Below are positions 1 to 7,630 of a DNA stretch of 35,958 bases, piece after piece. This DNA comes from JAFGED01 sp964551295 (lineage in GTDB: Bacteria; Chloroflexota; Anaerolineae; B4-G1). Location of the stretch: the NCBI GenBank assembly GCA_964551295.1, contig CAZKDJ010000016.1, positions 1 through 35,958 on the forward strand, written 5' to 3'. Both the position numbers and the translations under genes were made by a program. Numbering within the stretch: position 1 is the first letter of the stretch; each line of letters begins with the position of its first letter. The notes below the pieces were generated by a model. That model did no database searches and was not told the DNA's origin. It was given only the letters and a program-made list of their open reading frames with translations.

Positions 1-2
1 CG

Positions 3-581
3 GTCGACAAGGGCAGCATCACCGAGGACGACCTGGCGGTGCTGGTGGGCGTGCGCCCGGATCAGTGCGGGGCACTGACGCGCCAAGTGGCGGGAAAGCG
101 CAACGACCGTCCGTCCTCCGAGGCGGTGGAGATGATGAGTATGGACGGCCTGCTGCCGACCATCACGCTTGATCCGGCGTGGGACGTCTCCGCCCCGGTG
201 CCCGTGGTGCGCTCCAAGCTGCACGGCCATCGCGGCATCACCGCCTACGATCCTCGAAAGGTAGAATACGCCCCTCTGGACGCACCCTACTACCACTACC
301 TGGTCTCCTGCGGCACCGATGCCCAGGCCCGGGGCATCGTGGCGGCGTTCGCCCGCGCGGAGGCCCTGCGCCACCCCGACGACGCACGCCAGGTCGTTTT
401 CACCGTCCTTCCCGGCCACGGCGCTTTCATCGTGGAAAAGTGGGTGGCGGGCAAGGCCCCCTTCCAGGTGATCTGGGAGACTATGGACACCGGCGCTTTG
501 CAGGTGGATAACCGCATCCCACAGGGGCTGATGGCATACGTCCCCACCTCAGATGGAAAAATGGTGCTGCGGGCCACGTAA
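3..581 (+). CDS. Unknown protein, 5' end cut off by window edge
   Basis: The reading frame is open from base 3 through the window edge to a TAA ending at 581, so the first internal GTG (base 39) is probably not the true start. About 192 residues are visible. There is no signal peptide, membrane segment or motif that I recognise. The C-terminal half looks globular, with alternating hydrophobic beta-strand-like stretches and no low complexity. Codon use is GC-rich like the neighbouring genes, so it is probably a real coding region. It lies upstream of the pst operon on the same strand, but a good promoter separates them, so a functional link is not implied. Confidence 0.6.
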   Translation, partial: VDKGSITEDDLAVLVGVRPDQCGALTRQVAGKRNDRPSSEAVEMMSMDGLLPTITLDPAWDVSAPVPVVRSKLHGHRGITAYDPRKVEYAPLDAPYYHYLVSCGTDAQARGIVAAFARAEALRHPDDARQVVFTVLPGHGAFIVEKWVAGKAPFQVIWETMDTGALQVDNRIPQGLMAYVPTSDGKMVLRAT

Positions 582-594
582 CGCCGTCGAGTAC

Positions 595-623
595 TTGACA
601 ATATCGGCGTTATGCTTTAGCAT
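595..623 (+). promoter_or_regulatory. Sigma70-type promoter for the pst operon
   Basis: TTGACA (595-600) and TAGCAT (618-623) are separated by 17 bp: a perfect -35 box and a 4/6 -10 box. It lies about 90 bp upstream of the chosen pstS start. The weak -10 would fit activator-dependent expression in phosphate starvation, but I see no clear Pho box. Confidence 0.6.
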
Positions 624-710
624 ACCGCGAGTTTCCTATTCTTGTACCGCCGTCGCACTGGCTGCCGTTCGCTCGCGCGAACACGATCCTTACCCGATCA
701 GGAACCACAC

Positions 711-1664
711 GTGATCAATCTACCCTCTCTGTTTTCCCGATCTGCTCCCGACAGGCCAGGAGTTTGGCGCGCCGGACCGAGGCGCAATCTGTGGTTGTTC
801 TGCCAACTCACGATCAGTTTGGTCTTGCTGGTAGCGGGGTGTGCTTGCCAGCCATCCTCCTCCCCCGATGGCGACTCCAACGCCGCCCAGACGATCGAGA
901 ACAAAGGCTCCGACACCCTGGTCAACCTGGCGCTCAGGTGGGCCGAGGTATATATGGAGGAGCATCCCGACGTGCGGCTCTCCGTCACAGGCGGCGGATC
1001 GGGCACCGGCATCGCCGCCATGATCAACGGCACGGTCGATATCGCCAATGCCTCGCGGGCGATGAAGCAGGAAGAGATCGAGGCCGCCGAGGCTAACGGC
1101 ATCACGCCGGTCGAGTTCACCGTCGCCCGCGACGCGATTGTCGTCGTCGTCTATGAATGGAATCCGGTGGCCCAGCTCACGCTCCAGCAGATATCTGACA
1201 TCTATACGGGCAAGATCACCAACTGGAGCGAGGTAGGCGGCGAGGATCGCCCTATCGTCCTCCTCTCCCGGGAATCGAACTCTGGAACCCATGTCTATTT
1301 CCTGGAGAACGTGATCCGGTTGGGGGACAAGGAGAGCGATCTGCTCTTCTCTCCCGACACGCTGCTGATGCCCTCCTCCGAAGGGATCAGTGCCGAGGTG
1401 CGCCAAAACCCCAATGCCATCGGCTACGACGGCCTGGGTTACGTGACGCCCGACCAAAAGATGATCGCCGTGGCTGCCGATGCCGACAGCGATTACGTCC
1501 TACCGTCCATCGATACAGTCAACGCCGGCACCTATCCCATCTCGCGCCCGCTTTACATGTACACCGCCGGCGAGCCGACCGGCCAGGTAAAGGCGTACAT
1601 GGACTGGATACTGGACGAGGGGCAAGCATCGGTCGCCGAGCTGGGATTTGTACCGCTAAAGTGA
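711..1664 (+). CDS. pstS: Phosphate ABC transporter substrate-binding lipoprotein PstS
   Basis: This protein binds phosphate outside the membrane and delivers it to PstC/PstA. The GTG at 711 is chosen because AGGAA (700-704) precedes it at good spacing. The upstream TTG at 642 would add 23 Arg-rich residues before the signal region. A basic N-terminus and hydrophobic stretch end in a lipobox (LVAGC), so it should be lipid-anchored. Typical family features follow: the ENKGSDT strand, the GGGSGTGI phosphate-binding loop, the NASR segment, the ITNWSEVGG segment, and SRESNSGTH. At about 317 residues the length is normal. It heads pstS-pstC-pstA-pstB-pstB-phoU, all co-directional. Confidence 0.93.
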   Translation: MINLPSLFSRSAPDRPGVWRAGPRRNLWLFCQLTISLVLLVAGCACQPSSSPDGDSNAAQTIENKGSDTLVNLALRWAEVYMEEHPDVRLSVTGGGSGTGIAAMINGTVDIANASRAMKQEEIEAAEANGITPVEFTVARDAIVVVVYEWNPVAQLTLQQISDIYTGKITNWSEVGGEDRPIVLLSRESNSGTHVYFLENVIRLGDKESDLLFSPDTLLMPSSEGISAEVRQNPNAIGYDGLGYVTPDQKMIAVAADADSDYVLPSIDTVNAGTYPISRPLYMYTAGEPTGQVKAYMDWILDEGQASVAELGFVPLK

Positions 1665-1687
1665 ACGGCAAGCGAAGCAATTGAAAT

Positions 1688-2584
1688 ATGAAAAAGAAGA
1701 GATTTTCGCGCTGGATAGAGTTCCTTATCGAAGCACTAATCCGCACGCTGGGCTTTTCCACCATCGGCTTTGTGCTGCTCATCTTTTTGTTCCTGCTCAG
1801 AGAGGGCGTGCCGCTGTTCTTCGAGGTGCCGCTGGGCAACCTGTTTAGCACGCGCTGGTATCCCACGTTCGATCTGTTTGGCACCCTGCCGCTGATCCTG
1901 GGCTCGCTGCTGGTCACGGTGACCGCCATCGCCATCGCGCTGCCGCTGGGGGTGGCGACGGCCGTCTTTGTGCGCGAGGCTGCGCCGAGTTGGGCGCGCG
2001 AGGTGCTCAAGCCGATGATCGAGGTGCTGGCCGGCATCCCCTCGGTGGTGCTGGGGTTCTTTGGCATGACGCTGGTGGCGCCCTTTGTCCGCGAGACGCT
2101 GGGGGTGCCGACCGGTCTGACCGCCTTCACCGGCGCTCTGCTCCTGGCCTACATGGCGCTGCCGACGATCATCAGCGTGGCCGAGGACGCCCTCGATGCG
2201 GTGCCCAAGAGCTATCGCGACGCCGGGCTGGCCATGGGGGCCACGCAGTGGCAGACCATCTGGCGCGTGGTGGTGCCGGCCGCCCGCTCGGGCATCGTCA
2301 CGGCGGTGATGCTGGGGCTGGGGCGCGCCATCGGCGAGACGATGGCGGTGATGATGGTGACCGGCAACGCGGCCCGCATGCCGGTCACGCTCGACTCCAT
2401 CTTCCGGCCAGCGCGCACGATGACGGCCACCGTGGCTGCCGAGATGGGCGAGGTGGCGCAGGGGAGCGTGCACTACCACGCCCTGTTTGGCATCGGCATC
2501 ATCCTGTTCCTGCTGACCTTTGCCATCAACCTGGCCGCCGCCGCGACGATTTTCAAAAAGCGCCGGCGGGGAGGGCTGCGCTGA
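1688..2584 (+). CDS. pstC: Phosphate ABC transporter permease PstC
   Basis: This is one of the two membrane channel subunits of the high-affinity phosphate importer. It has 298 residues: a basic cytoplasmic N-terminus, a first membrane helix (about 18-40), then the five-helix core of binding-protein-dependent permeases. The EAA loop that docks on the ATPase is visible around residues 175-205 (AVPKSYRDAG, then MGATQWQTIW). GIPSVVLGFFG is typical of the PstC/PstA family. The ATG start is 23 bp after pstS and has only a weak ribosome-binding site, which suggests dependence on upstream translation. Its TGA overlaps the ATG of pstA. Confidence 0.93.
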   Translation: MKKKRFSRWIEFLIEALIRTLGFSTIGFVLLIFLFLLREGVPLFFEVPLGNLFSTRWYPTFDLFGTLPLILGSLLVTVTAIAIALPLGVATAVFVREAAPSWAREVLKPMIEVLAGIPSVVLGFFGMTLVAPFVRETLGVPTGLTAFTGALLLAYMALPTIISVAEDALDAVPKSYRDAGLAMGATQWQTIWRVVVPAARSGIVTAVMLGLGRAIGETMAVMMVTGNAARMPVTLDSIFRPARTMTATVAAEMGEVAQGSVHYHALFGIGIILFLLTFAINLAAAATIFKKRRRGGLR

Positions 2585-3429
2585 TGGATCGCTATCTGGT
2601 GCAACGCATCGGCTTCATCCTACTGGGCCTGGTGGCGCTGGTGGTCGTGGTTCCCATCCTGATCGTCGTGGGCGCCATCGTGGTACGGGGCGCCGAGGCC
2701 ATCAGTTGGGAGTTCCTCACCGCCATGCCCCGGGACGGGATGAAGGCCGGGGGCATATTCCCCGCCATCGTCGGCACGTTGGTGCTCACGCTGGGCTCGG
2801 CGCTGGTGGCCATCCCGGTGGGCGTGGGCGGGGCCATATACCTTTCAGAGTACGCGCGCGACAACTGGCTCACGCGCGCCATCCGGCTGGCCATCATCAA
2901 CTTGGCCGGCATCCCGTCGGTGGTGTATGGGTTGTTTGGGTTGGGCTTGTTCGTGCTCTTTCTTCAGTTCGGCACGTCGATCCTGGCCGGCTCGCTCACG
3001 CTGGCGATCATGACGCTGCCCATCATCATCAGCGCCGCCGAGGAGGCGCTGCGGGCCGTGCCGGTCGAGTTCCGCACTGTGATTGCCAGCCTGGGCGGGA
3101 CGCGCTGGCAGGGCATCCGGCACGTCGTGCTGCCCCAGGCGCTGCCCGGCATCATCACCGGCGTCATCCTGGGATTGCTGCGGGCGGCGGGCGAGACGGC
3201 ACCCATCCTGTTCACCGTGGCCGCCTTTTTCCTGCCGCGCCTACCCCAGACACCCCTCGACCAGACGATGGCCCTGCCCTACCACCTGTACGTCATCAGC
3301 ACGCAGGTGCCCGGCATGCCGCTCGAGATCCAATACGGCACGGCGCTGGTATTGCTGGCGCTGGTGCTCTCGCTGAACATCGTGGCGACGGTGATCCGCA
3401 GCTATTTTCGGCGCCGGAGGCAGTGGTAG
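2584..3429 (+). CDS. pstA: Phosphate ABC transporter permease PstA
   Basis: This is the second permease subunit, 281 residues. Its ATG shares one base with the TGA of pstC (TGATG), indicating translational coupling. I rejected a longer upstream extension of this open frame because it reads through pstC out of frame. Six membrane helices are expected. GIPSVVYGLFGLG matches the family, and the EAA loop (AVPVEFRTVI, then LGGTRWQGIR) contacts the ATPase. The pairing of PstC and PstA with two different ATPases (next two genes) is relevant to the asymmetric-ATPase finding. Confidence 0.93.
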   Translation: MDRYLVQRIGFILLGLVALVVVVPILIVVGAIVVRGAEAISWEFLTAMPRDGMKAGGIFPAIVGTLVLTLGSALVAIPVGVGGAIYLSEYARDNWLTRAIRLAIINLAGIPSVVYGLFGLGLFVLFLQFGTSILAGSLTLAIMTLPIIISAAEEALRAVPVEFRTVIASLGGTRWQGIRHVVLPQALPGIITGVILGLLRAAGETAPILFTVAAFFLPRLPQTPLDQTMALPYHLYVISTQVPGMPLEIQYGTALVLLALVLSLNIVATVIRSYFRRRRQW

Positions 3430-4188
3430 ATGGCCGATCCCAAGATCAGCATCCGGGACGTCAACTACGCCTACGACGGCAAATCGGCGCTGCGCGACGT
3501 GACGTTCGACGTGCCCGCCAACAGCGTCACCGTCGTCTTTGGACCGGCAGGCGGTGGCAAGTCGACGCTGCTGCGCCTGATAAACCGGCTCAACGACCTG
3601 GTCGATGGCACCCACATGTCGGGCCAAGTCCTGCTGGACGGGCAAGACATCTACGCGCCGGGCACCGACGTGACCGACCTGCGCCGGCGCGTGGGGATGG
3701 TGTTCGCCCTCCCTCTGCCCCTGCCCGGCACCGTCCGCGAAAACGTGATCTATGGACCCACGCTGGCCGGCGTGCGGGATCGGGCCCGTTTGGAGGAGAC
3801 CCTCACGCGCAGCCTGACGCGGGCCGCTCTGTGGGACGAGGTGAAAGATCGGCTCGACGACCCGGCCGGCTCGCTTTCGGGCGGACAGCAGCAGCGGTTG
3901 TGCATCGCCCGCAGCCTGGCCTTGGAGCCCGAGGTGTTGCTCCTCGACGAGCCCACCTCCGGCCTGGATCCCATCTCCACCAGCAAGGTGGAGGCGTCCC
4001 TGTACGAGCTGAAACGGGACTGCACCATCATCATCGTGCCCCACAGCGTCCAACAGGCCGCGAGGGTGGCCGACTGCGCGGCCTTCTTCCTGATGGCCGC
4101 GCTGATCGAGTTCCGGCCCGGCACCGAGATTTTCACCACGCCCCAGAACGAGCAGACCGACGACTATGTCACCGGCCGGTTCGGGTAA
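3430..4188 (+). CDS. pstB: Phosphate ABC transporter ATPase PstB, copy 1 (Q-loop glutamine missing)
   Basis: This is an ATP-hydrolysing subunit of 252 residues. GGAGG at 3416-3420 precedes the ATG, which directly follows the pstA stop. The Walker A motif (GPAGGGKS), signature (LSGGQQQR), Walker B (LLLDEPTSGLD) and switch His (VPHSVQQA) are all present. The Q-loop is abnormal: PstB proteins have MVFQ(K/R)P, but here it reads MVFALP, with Ala at residue 93 replacing the glutamine that couples the ATP site to the permease. The following segment is also unusual (LPLPLPGTV). The C-terminal DDYVTGRFG end is typical of PstB. It could be a non-functional paralog, but retention of every other motif argues for a specialised partner of the next gene. 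Confidence 0.9.
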   Translation: MADPKISIRDVNYAYDGKSALRDVTFDVPANSVTVVFGPAGGGKSTLLRLINRLNDLVDGTHMSGQVLLDGQDIYAPGTDVTDLRRRVGMVFALPLPLPGTVRENVIYGPTLAGVRDRARLEETLTRSLTRAALWDEVKDRLDDPAGSLSGGQQQRLCIARSLALEPEVLLLDEPTSGLDPISTSKVEASLYELKRDCTIIIVPHSVQQAARVADCAAFFLMAALIEFRPGTEIFTTPQNEQTDDYVTGRFG

Positions 4189-4196
4189 TTGGAGTT

Positions 4197-4949
4197 ATGC
4201 CAAAGATTCAAGTAGAGCACCTCTATTTTTACTACACTAAAGAGCCCGCCTTGATGGACATCTCGATGGCGATCAACGACCAGCAGATCACCTCGCTGAT
4301 CGGCCCTTCGGGGTGCGGCAAGTCCACGTTCCTGCGCTGCCTCAATCGGATGAACGACACCATCCCCGGCACCAGGCTGGAGGGACAGGTGCTGCTCGAC
4401 GGGCAGGATATTTACGTACCCGGCACCGACGTGATCGACCTGCGGCGGCGGGTGGGGATGGTGTTCCAGCGCCCCAACTGCTTCCCCCAGTCGATCTATG
4501 ACAACGTGGCCTTTGGCCCGCGCGTGCTGGGTTCGCACAGGGGCGCGGACCTGGACGACGTCGTGGAGGAGAGCCTGCGCGGAGCGGCCCTGTGGGACGA
4601 GGTGAAGGACGACCTGAAGCAGGATGCCATGAGCCTGTCCCTGGGGCAGCAGCAGCGGCTGTGCATCGCCCGCGCCACCGCCGTCAGGCCAGAGGTCATC
4701 CTGATGGACGAGCCCTGCTCGGCCCTCGATCCCATCGCCACGCTGGAAGTCGAGGAGCTGATGCAGGTGCTCAAGGAAAAGTATTGCATCGTCATCGTTA
4801 CCCACAACATGCAGCAGGCCGCGCGCGTCTCCGATTGGGCGGGGCTCTTTTGGCTGGGCCGGATGGTCGAGTTCGACGCCACCGAGATCGTCTTTACCCG
4901 TCCGAGCAACAAGCTGACTGAGGATTACATCACAGGCCGGGCAGGTTAA
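4197..4949 (+). CDS. pstB: Phosphate ABC transporter ATPase PstB, copy 2 (altered signature LSLGQ)
   Basis: This is a second PstB of 250 residues, starting 8 bp after copy 1. GGAG (4191-4194) is unusually close to the ATG, so translation may depend on coupling. Walker A (GPSGCGKST), the Q-loop (MVFQRPNCFP), Walker B (ILMDEPCSALD) and the switch His (VTHNMQQAAR) are canonical. The ABC signature is LSLGQQQR instead of LSGGQQQR: residue 149 is Leu. The C-terminus TEDYITGRAG is typical. The two copies are similar along their length and look like an old tandem duplication. Their defects fall in opposite halves of a composite ATP site (see findings). Confidence 0.92.
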   Translation: MPKIQVEHLYFYYTKEPALMDISMAINDQQITSLIGPSGCGKSTFLRCLNRMNDTIPGTRLEGQVLLDGQDIYVPGTDVIDLRRRVGMVFQRPNCFPQSIYDNVAFGPRVLGSHRGADLDDVVEESLRGAALWDEVKDDLKQDAMSLSLGQQQRLCIARATAVRPEVILMDEPCSALDPIATLEVEELMQVLKEKYCIVIVTHNMQQAARVSDWAGLFWLGRMVEFDATEIVFTRPSNKLTEDYITGRAG

Positions 4950-4980
4950 AGGAAGGCGTCTTTTCAAAAAGTAGGGAAGA

Positions 4981-5117
<137 letters not shown>

Positions 5118-5149
5118 AGATTATTGAAAAGATACAAAGGAGGTTTGCT

Positions 5150-5833
5150 ATGCCTCGGGAAATGTTTGATCTGGAACTACAACGACTTCAGGACGAGATG
5201 CTGGCCATGGCCAGTATGGTGGAGGAGGCGATCACCGCGTCGGTAGACGCCCTCAAACGGCGCGATTTGCAGGGTTCCAAGCGTCTGATCGTCCACGACC
5301 GCGAAATCAACCAGAAGCGCTTTGACATCGAGGAGGACTGCCTAATTGCCATCGCCACGCAGCAGCCGATGGCCAGCGACCTGCGCATCCTGGCCGCCAT
5401 CCTCGATATCGTCTCCGAGCTGGAGCGCATCGGGGACTATGCCAAGGGCATCTCGCGCATCAACCTGATGATCGGCGAGGAGCCGCTGCTCAAACCCCTC
5501 ATCGACGTCCCCAACATGGCGGAAAAGGCGCGCAGCATGCTCCACCAGGCCCTGGATGCCTTCGTCCAACGCGATGTGGATTTGGCGCGGGCCATCCCAA
5601 AGCAGGACGACGACGTAGACGCGCTCTACAACCAGGTCTACCGGGAGTTGATCACCTACATCCTCGTCGATCCGCGGGCGATAGAACAGGCCAATTACTT
5701 GCTGTGGGCGGCCCACAACCTGGAGCGCGCCGCCGACCGGGTGACCAACATCTGCGAGCGGGTGATCTTTACCGTCACGGGCAAGATGGAGGAGATGGAC
5801 GTAGAGAACTCGAGCCTGAACAGCATCGCGTAA
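5150..5833 (+). CDS. phoU: Phosphate transport regulator PhoU
   Basis: PhoU represses phosphate-starvation signalling and restrains Pst transport, acting at the inner face of the membrane with the PstSCAB complex. The ATG at 5150 is chosen because a near-perfect ribosome-binding site (AAAGGAGG, 5136-5143) precedes it by 6 bp. Longer starts run into the assembly gap. The 227 residues match the family length and are all helical, with the two metal-cluster motifs of the tandem three-helix bundles visible (ELERIGDYAKGI and NLERAADRVTNI). Its place after the pst genes is the usual one. Confidence 0.95.
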   Translation: MPREMFDLELQRLQDEMLAMASMVEEAITASVDALKRRDLQGSKRLIVHDREINQKRFDIEEDCLIAIATQQPMASDLRILAAILDIVSELERIGDYAKGISRINLMIGEEPLLKPLIDVPNMAEKARSMLHQALDAFVQRDVDLARAIPKQDDDVDALYNQVYRELITYILVDPRAIEQANYLLWAAHNLERAADRVTNICERVIFTVTGKMEEMDVENSSLNSIA

Positions 5834-5852
5834 ATCTCCTAAAAGATCTTCA

Positions 5853-5902
5853 CGCAAAGGCGCAAAGAGCACAAAAAAACTTGCGTTCTTTGCGCCTGTG
5901 CG
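5853..5902. terminator. Long hairpin downstream of phoU, probably a dispersed palindrome
   Basis: CGCAAAGGCGCAAAGA (5853-5868) pairs with 5887-5902, a 16-bp stem with one mismatch around an 18-nt loop that contains an A7 tract. There is no U-run after the stem, so intrinsic termination is uncertain. The sequence resembles the cgcaaaggcgcaaag-type palindromes scattered in many environmental genomes. It may serve as an mRNA 3'-end stabiliser for the pst-phoU transcript. Confidence 0.5.
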
Positions 5903-6012
5903 GTAAAGAGATCGCAGCATTCGAAGCCGGAACTCTCCCCCTCGAAATCGTGTATACTTGGGCAAGCGCGCCATTGTACCTGGGTACAGGGCCAATCTCG
6001 GTCCTGGGATCG

Positions 6013-6041
6013 ATGACAAGCCGGCCTAGCTGTGCTATAGT
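6013..6041 (+). promoter_or_regulatory. Promoter with extended -10 upstream of the 6124 gene
   Basis: ATGACA (6013-6018, 5/6) and TATAGT (6036-6041, 5/6) are 17 bp apart. TG at 6033-6034 makes an extended -10. The expected start of transcription is close to base 6048, which coincides with an ATG (see next entry). Confidence 0.6.
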
Positions 6042-6047
6042 AGAGGC

Positions 6048-6107
6048 ATGACGGAGCTATTCAACAACGAGTTAGATGGCGAACTTGAGAACGGCGAGAT
6101 TGTCTAA
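6048..6107 (+). CDS. Possible 19-codon leader or leaderless peptide
   Basis: ATG at 6048 begins 19 codons (MTELFNNELDGELENGEIV) ending in TAA at 6107. The ATG falls at the predicted transcription start of the promoter at 6013-6041, so it could be translated as a leaderless message. The peptide is acidic and has no known relative that I recognise. It may be chance, or a leader peptide for the 6124 gene, which starts 16 bp later. Confidence 0.2.
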   Translation: MTELFNNELDGELENGEIV

Positions 6108-6123
6108 AAATCGGAGAAGATAA

Positions 6124-6669
6124 ATGGAAGCTGGTGATACGGCAACTCCATATACGAGCTTGATTTGTTGTGGCGTTTTTTTGATTCTCATCGTCACGGT
6201 TATTTGGATCAGCCTTCGAAAGACATTGGGTAATACCGCGTTGCCCTCTGATCCAAAAGATTTGATCGCTGTGAGCAAAGGTTCGATAAATGGGATGATT
6301 GGAGGTTTAATAGGAGGTTCGATTTATGCAAGCATATTCGCGACGGATGTTTTCCCAACTGAAAAAGTTAGCCTGGTGAATGGTATAATCATCTGGGCGA
6401 TACTCGGTGGCCTATTGGGAATAGTCGGGGGTGGAATTGGTGGATTTGTGAACGACAGGCGGTATGGAAAAAGCGCCGAGTTAATAGACTGGACAACAGC
6501 AGGTGCGATGTTAGGGCCTCTGATAATCGGATTGGGAGCTATGTTGGGCATATCTACTGTTGGGATAGATATATCAATAGGCGGTGATGCGCCGCTTTTT
6601 ATCATAACTGGAGGGGCATTTCCAGGAGCCACAGGAGCGGCTTACCTGCAAAAAAGCAAACGCGGGTAA
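6124..6669 (+). CDS. Unknown multi-pass membrane protein
   Basis: This protein has 181 residues, ATG start, with GGAGA upstream (6112-6116). A hydrophobic helix at about 10-31 is followed by Gly-rich hydrophobic segments at roughly 56-76, 86-108, 128-148 and 155-175, with glycine-zipper character (GGLIGGSI, GGGIGGF). I recognise no family. The base composition is clearly less GC-rich and more A/T-rich at third positions than the flanking genes, which suggests recent transfer or relaxed selection. It is probably transcribed from the promoter at 6013-6041 and may be co-transcribed with the next gene, whose ribosome-binding site begins 11 bp after its stop. Confidence 0.65.
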   Translation: MEAGDTATPYTSLICCGVFLILIVTVIWISLRKTLGNTALPSDPKDLIAVSKGSINGMIGGLIGGSIYASIFATDVFPTEKVSLVNGIIIWAILGGLLGIVGGGIGGFVNDRRYGKSAELIDWTTAGAMLGPLIIGLGAMLGISTVGIDISIGGDAPLFIITGGAFPGATGAAYLQKSKRG

Positions 6670-6694
6670 GGCGGTGACCGAAGGAGGCAGAACC

Positions 6695-7255
6695 ATGAAG
6701 CCATTATCAGAGGTAGAAGAAAGAGAACTTTACTGGATGCAGCCCACCATGAAGCGCAGCTTTGAGCTACGTGCCGGCGACGATCTCTTTGCCACGCTAA
6801 AGTTCGAGACCGCCTTTGGCTCCTTGGCCACGGCCGAGTCCGCCGCGGGAACCTGGACGTTCAAGCGGGTGGGGTTCTTCAAGCCGCGGGTGACCGTGCG
6901 CGTGCAGGGCGCGGAGGACAATCTGGCGGGCTATCGCCTCGAGTGGGGCGGCGCAGAGGGCGTTCTCGAATTTGCCAATGGGGAGACCTTTGTATGGAAG
7001 TTGGCAAACTTTTGGGCGACGCAATACGAGATCGTCGATGCGGAAGGCATTCCCCTGATAAGCTACAAATCCAAGGTCGGTAAACCATCCGATTTGCTCA
7101 AGGATCAGGCACGGGTAGAGATGTCGCCACAGGCGCGTGGGATGGACAAGCTGGCGCTTCTATTGCTGATCGGATGGTACTTGATCATCCTGCAGCAGGA
7201 GGATGTGATGGCTACCGCGACGGCCGTCGCGACGAAGGCGATGGCGGAAAAGTAG
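6695..7255 (+). CDS. Unknown protein with C-terminal membrane helix
   Basis: The ATG at 6695 is chosen because AAGGAGG (6681-6687) precedes it by 7 bp. A GTG at 6674 upstream has no such site. The protein has 186 residues. Residues 1-150 are rich in alternating beta-strand patterns (for example TWTFKRVGFFKPRVTVRVQG, then YRLEWGGAEG), giving the look of a small beta-barrel or jelly roll. A hydrophobic helix follows at about 155-172, then an Ala/Thr-rich tail. The strand pattern is vaguely like the LURP/tubby-type barrel, but I cannot support that assignment. The likely topology is a tail-anchored cytoplasmic domain. The GC-rich codon use contrasts with the preceding gene. Confidence 0.6.
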   Translation: MKPLSEVEERELYWMQPTMKRSFELRAGDDLFATLKFETAFGSLATAESAAGTWTFKRVGFFKPRVTVRVQGAEDNLAGYRLEWGGAEGVLEFANGETFVWKLANFWATQYEIVDAEGIPLISYKSKVGKPSDLLKDQARVEMSPQARGMDKLALLLLIGWYLIILQQEDVMATATAVATKAMAEK

Positions 7256-7335
7256 GCCGTTGTCGACGAAGCGATGCGTGTATACAGGAGATGACGGACG
7301 GTAAACTCGCGCCTTTACCGTAAAGGGAACGAAAA

Positions 7336-7626
7336 ATGGGAGTCACACCAATCATCTTCATACTTGGCATCGTGCTCGTGACCGCTGCGATTCTCGCCGG
7401 CGCGGCTGCTTCCCAAGGGGATCAGCAACGCATCCGGCAACACCTGGTCGAGCGGGGAGCGACCGACATCTTTATCTCCAAAGCGTGGACGCCTGGCGCC
7501 AGGGCCACCCACACCTACGACGTGGCGTTCATCGACAGCCAGGGCGCGCAGCGGCGAACGCGCTGCAAAATCCGCCGGCCCGGCTGGTCCGCCAACCCCG
7601 AGATCGACTGGCAGGACCCCGTTTGA
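7336..7626 (+). CDS. Unknown small membrane-anchored protein
   Basis: This protein has 96 residues. An N-terminal hydrophobic helix (about 4-26) is followed by a short polar domain. That domain ends in a Trp-rich stretch (RPGWSANPEIDWQDPV). The pattern THTYDVAFIDSQGAQRRTRC reads like a two-stranded beta unit. AAGGGAACG lies before the ATG. It ends 4 bp before the convergent methyltransferase gene. I do not recognise a family. The location after two other membrane-associated unknowns suggests a small envelope cluster. Confidence 0.6.
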   Translation: MGVTPIIFILGIVLVTAAILAGAAASQGDQQRIRQHLVERGATDIFISKAWTPGARATHTYDVAFIDSQGAQRRTRCKIRRPGWSANPEIDWQDPV

Positions 7627-7630
7627 GCCG

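Noticed and set aside
1990..2583. Long plus-strand frame in front of pstA
   Set aside because: It overlaps pstC in another frame and has low-complexity Gly/Arg/His content; pstA starts at the ATG overlapping the pstC stop.
2520..4196. Long plus-strand frame in front of the second pstB
   Set aside because: It overlaps pstA and the first pstB out of frame; only the part from 4197 has PstB motifs.
5853..5902. Riboswitch or small RNA after phoU
   Set aside because: It is a simple palindrome of a dispersed type, with no aptamer features that I recognise.
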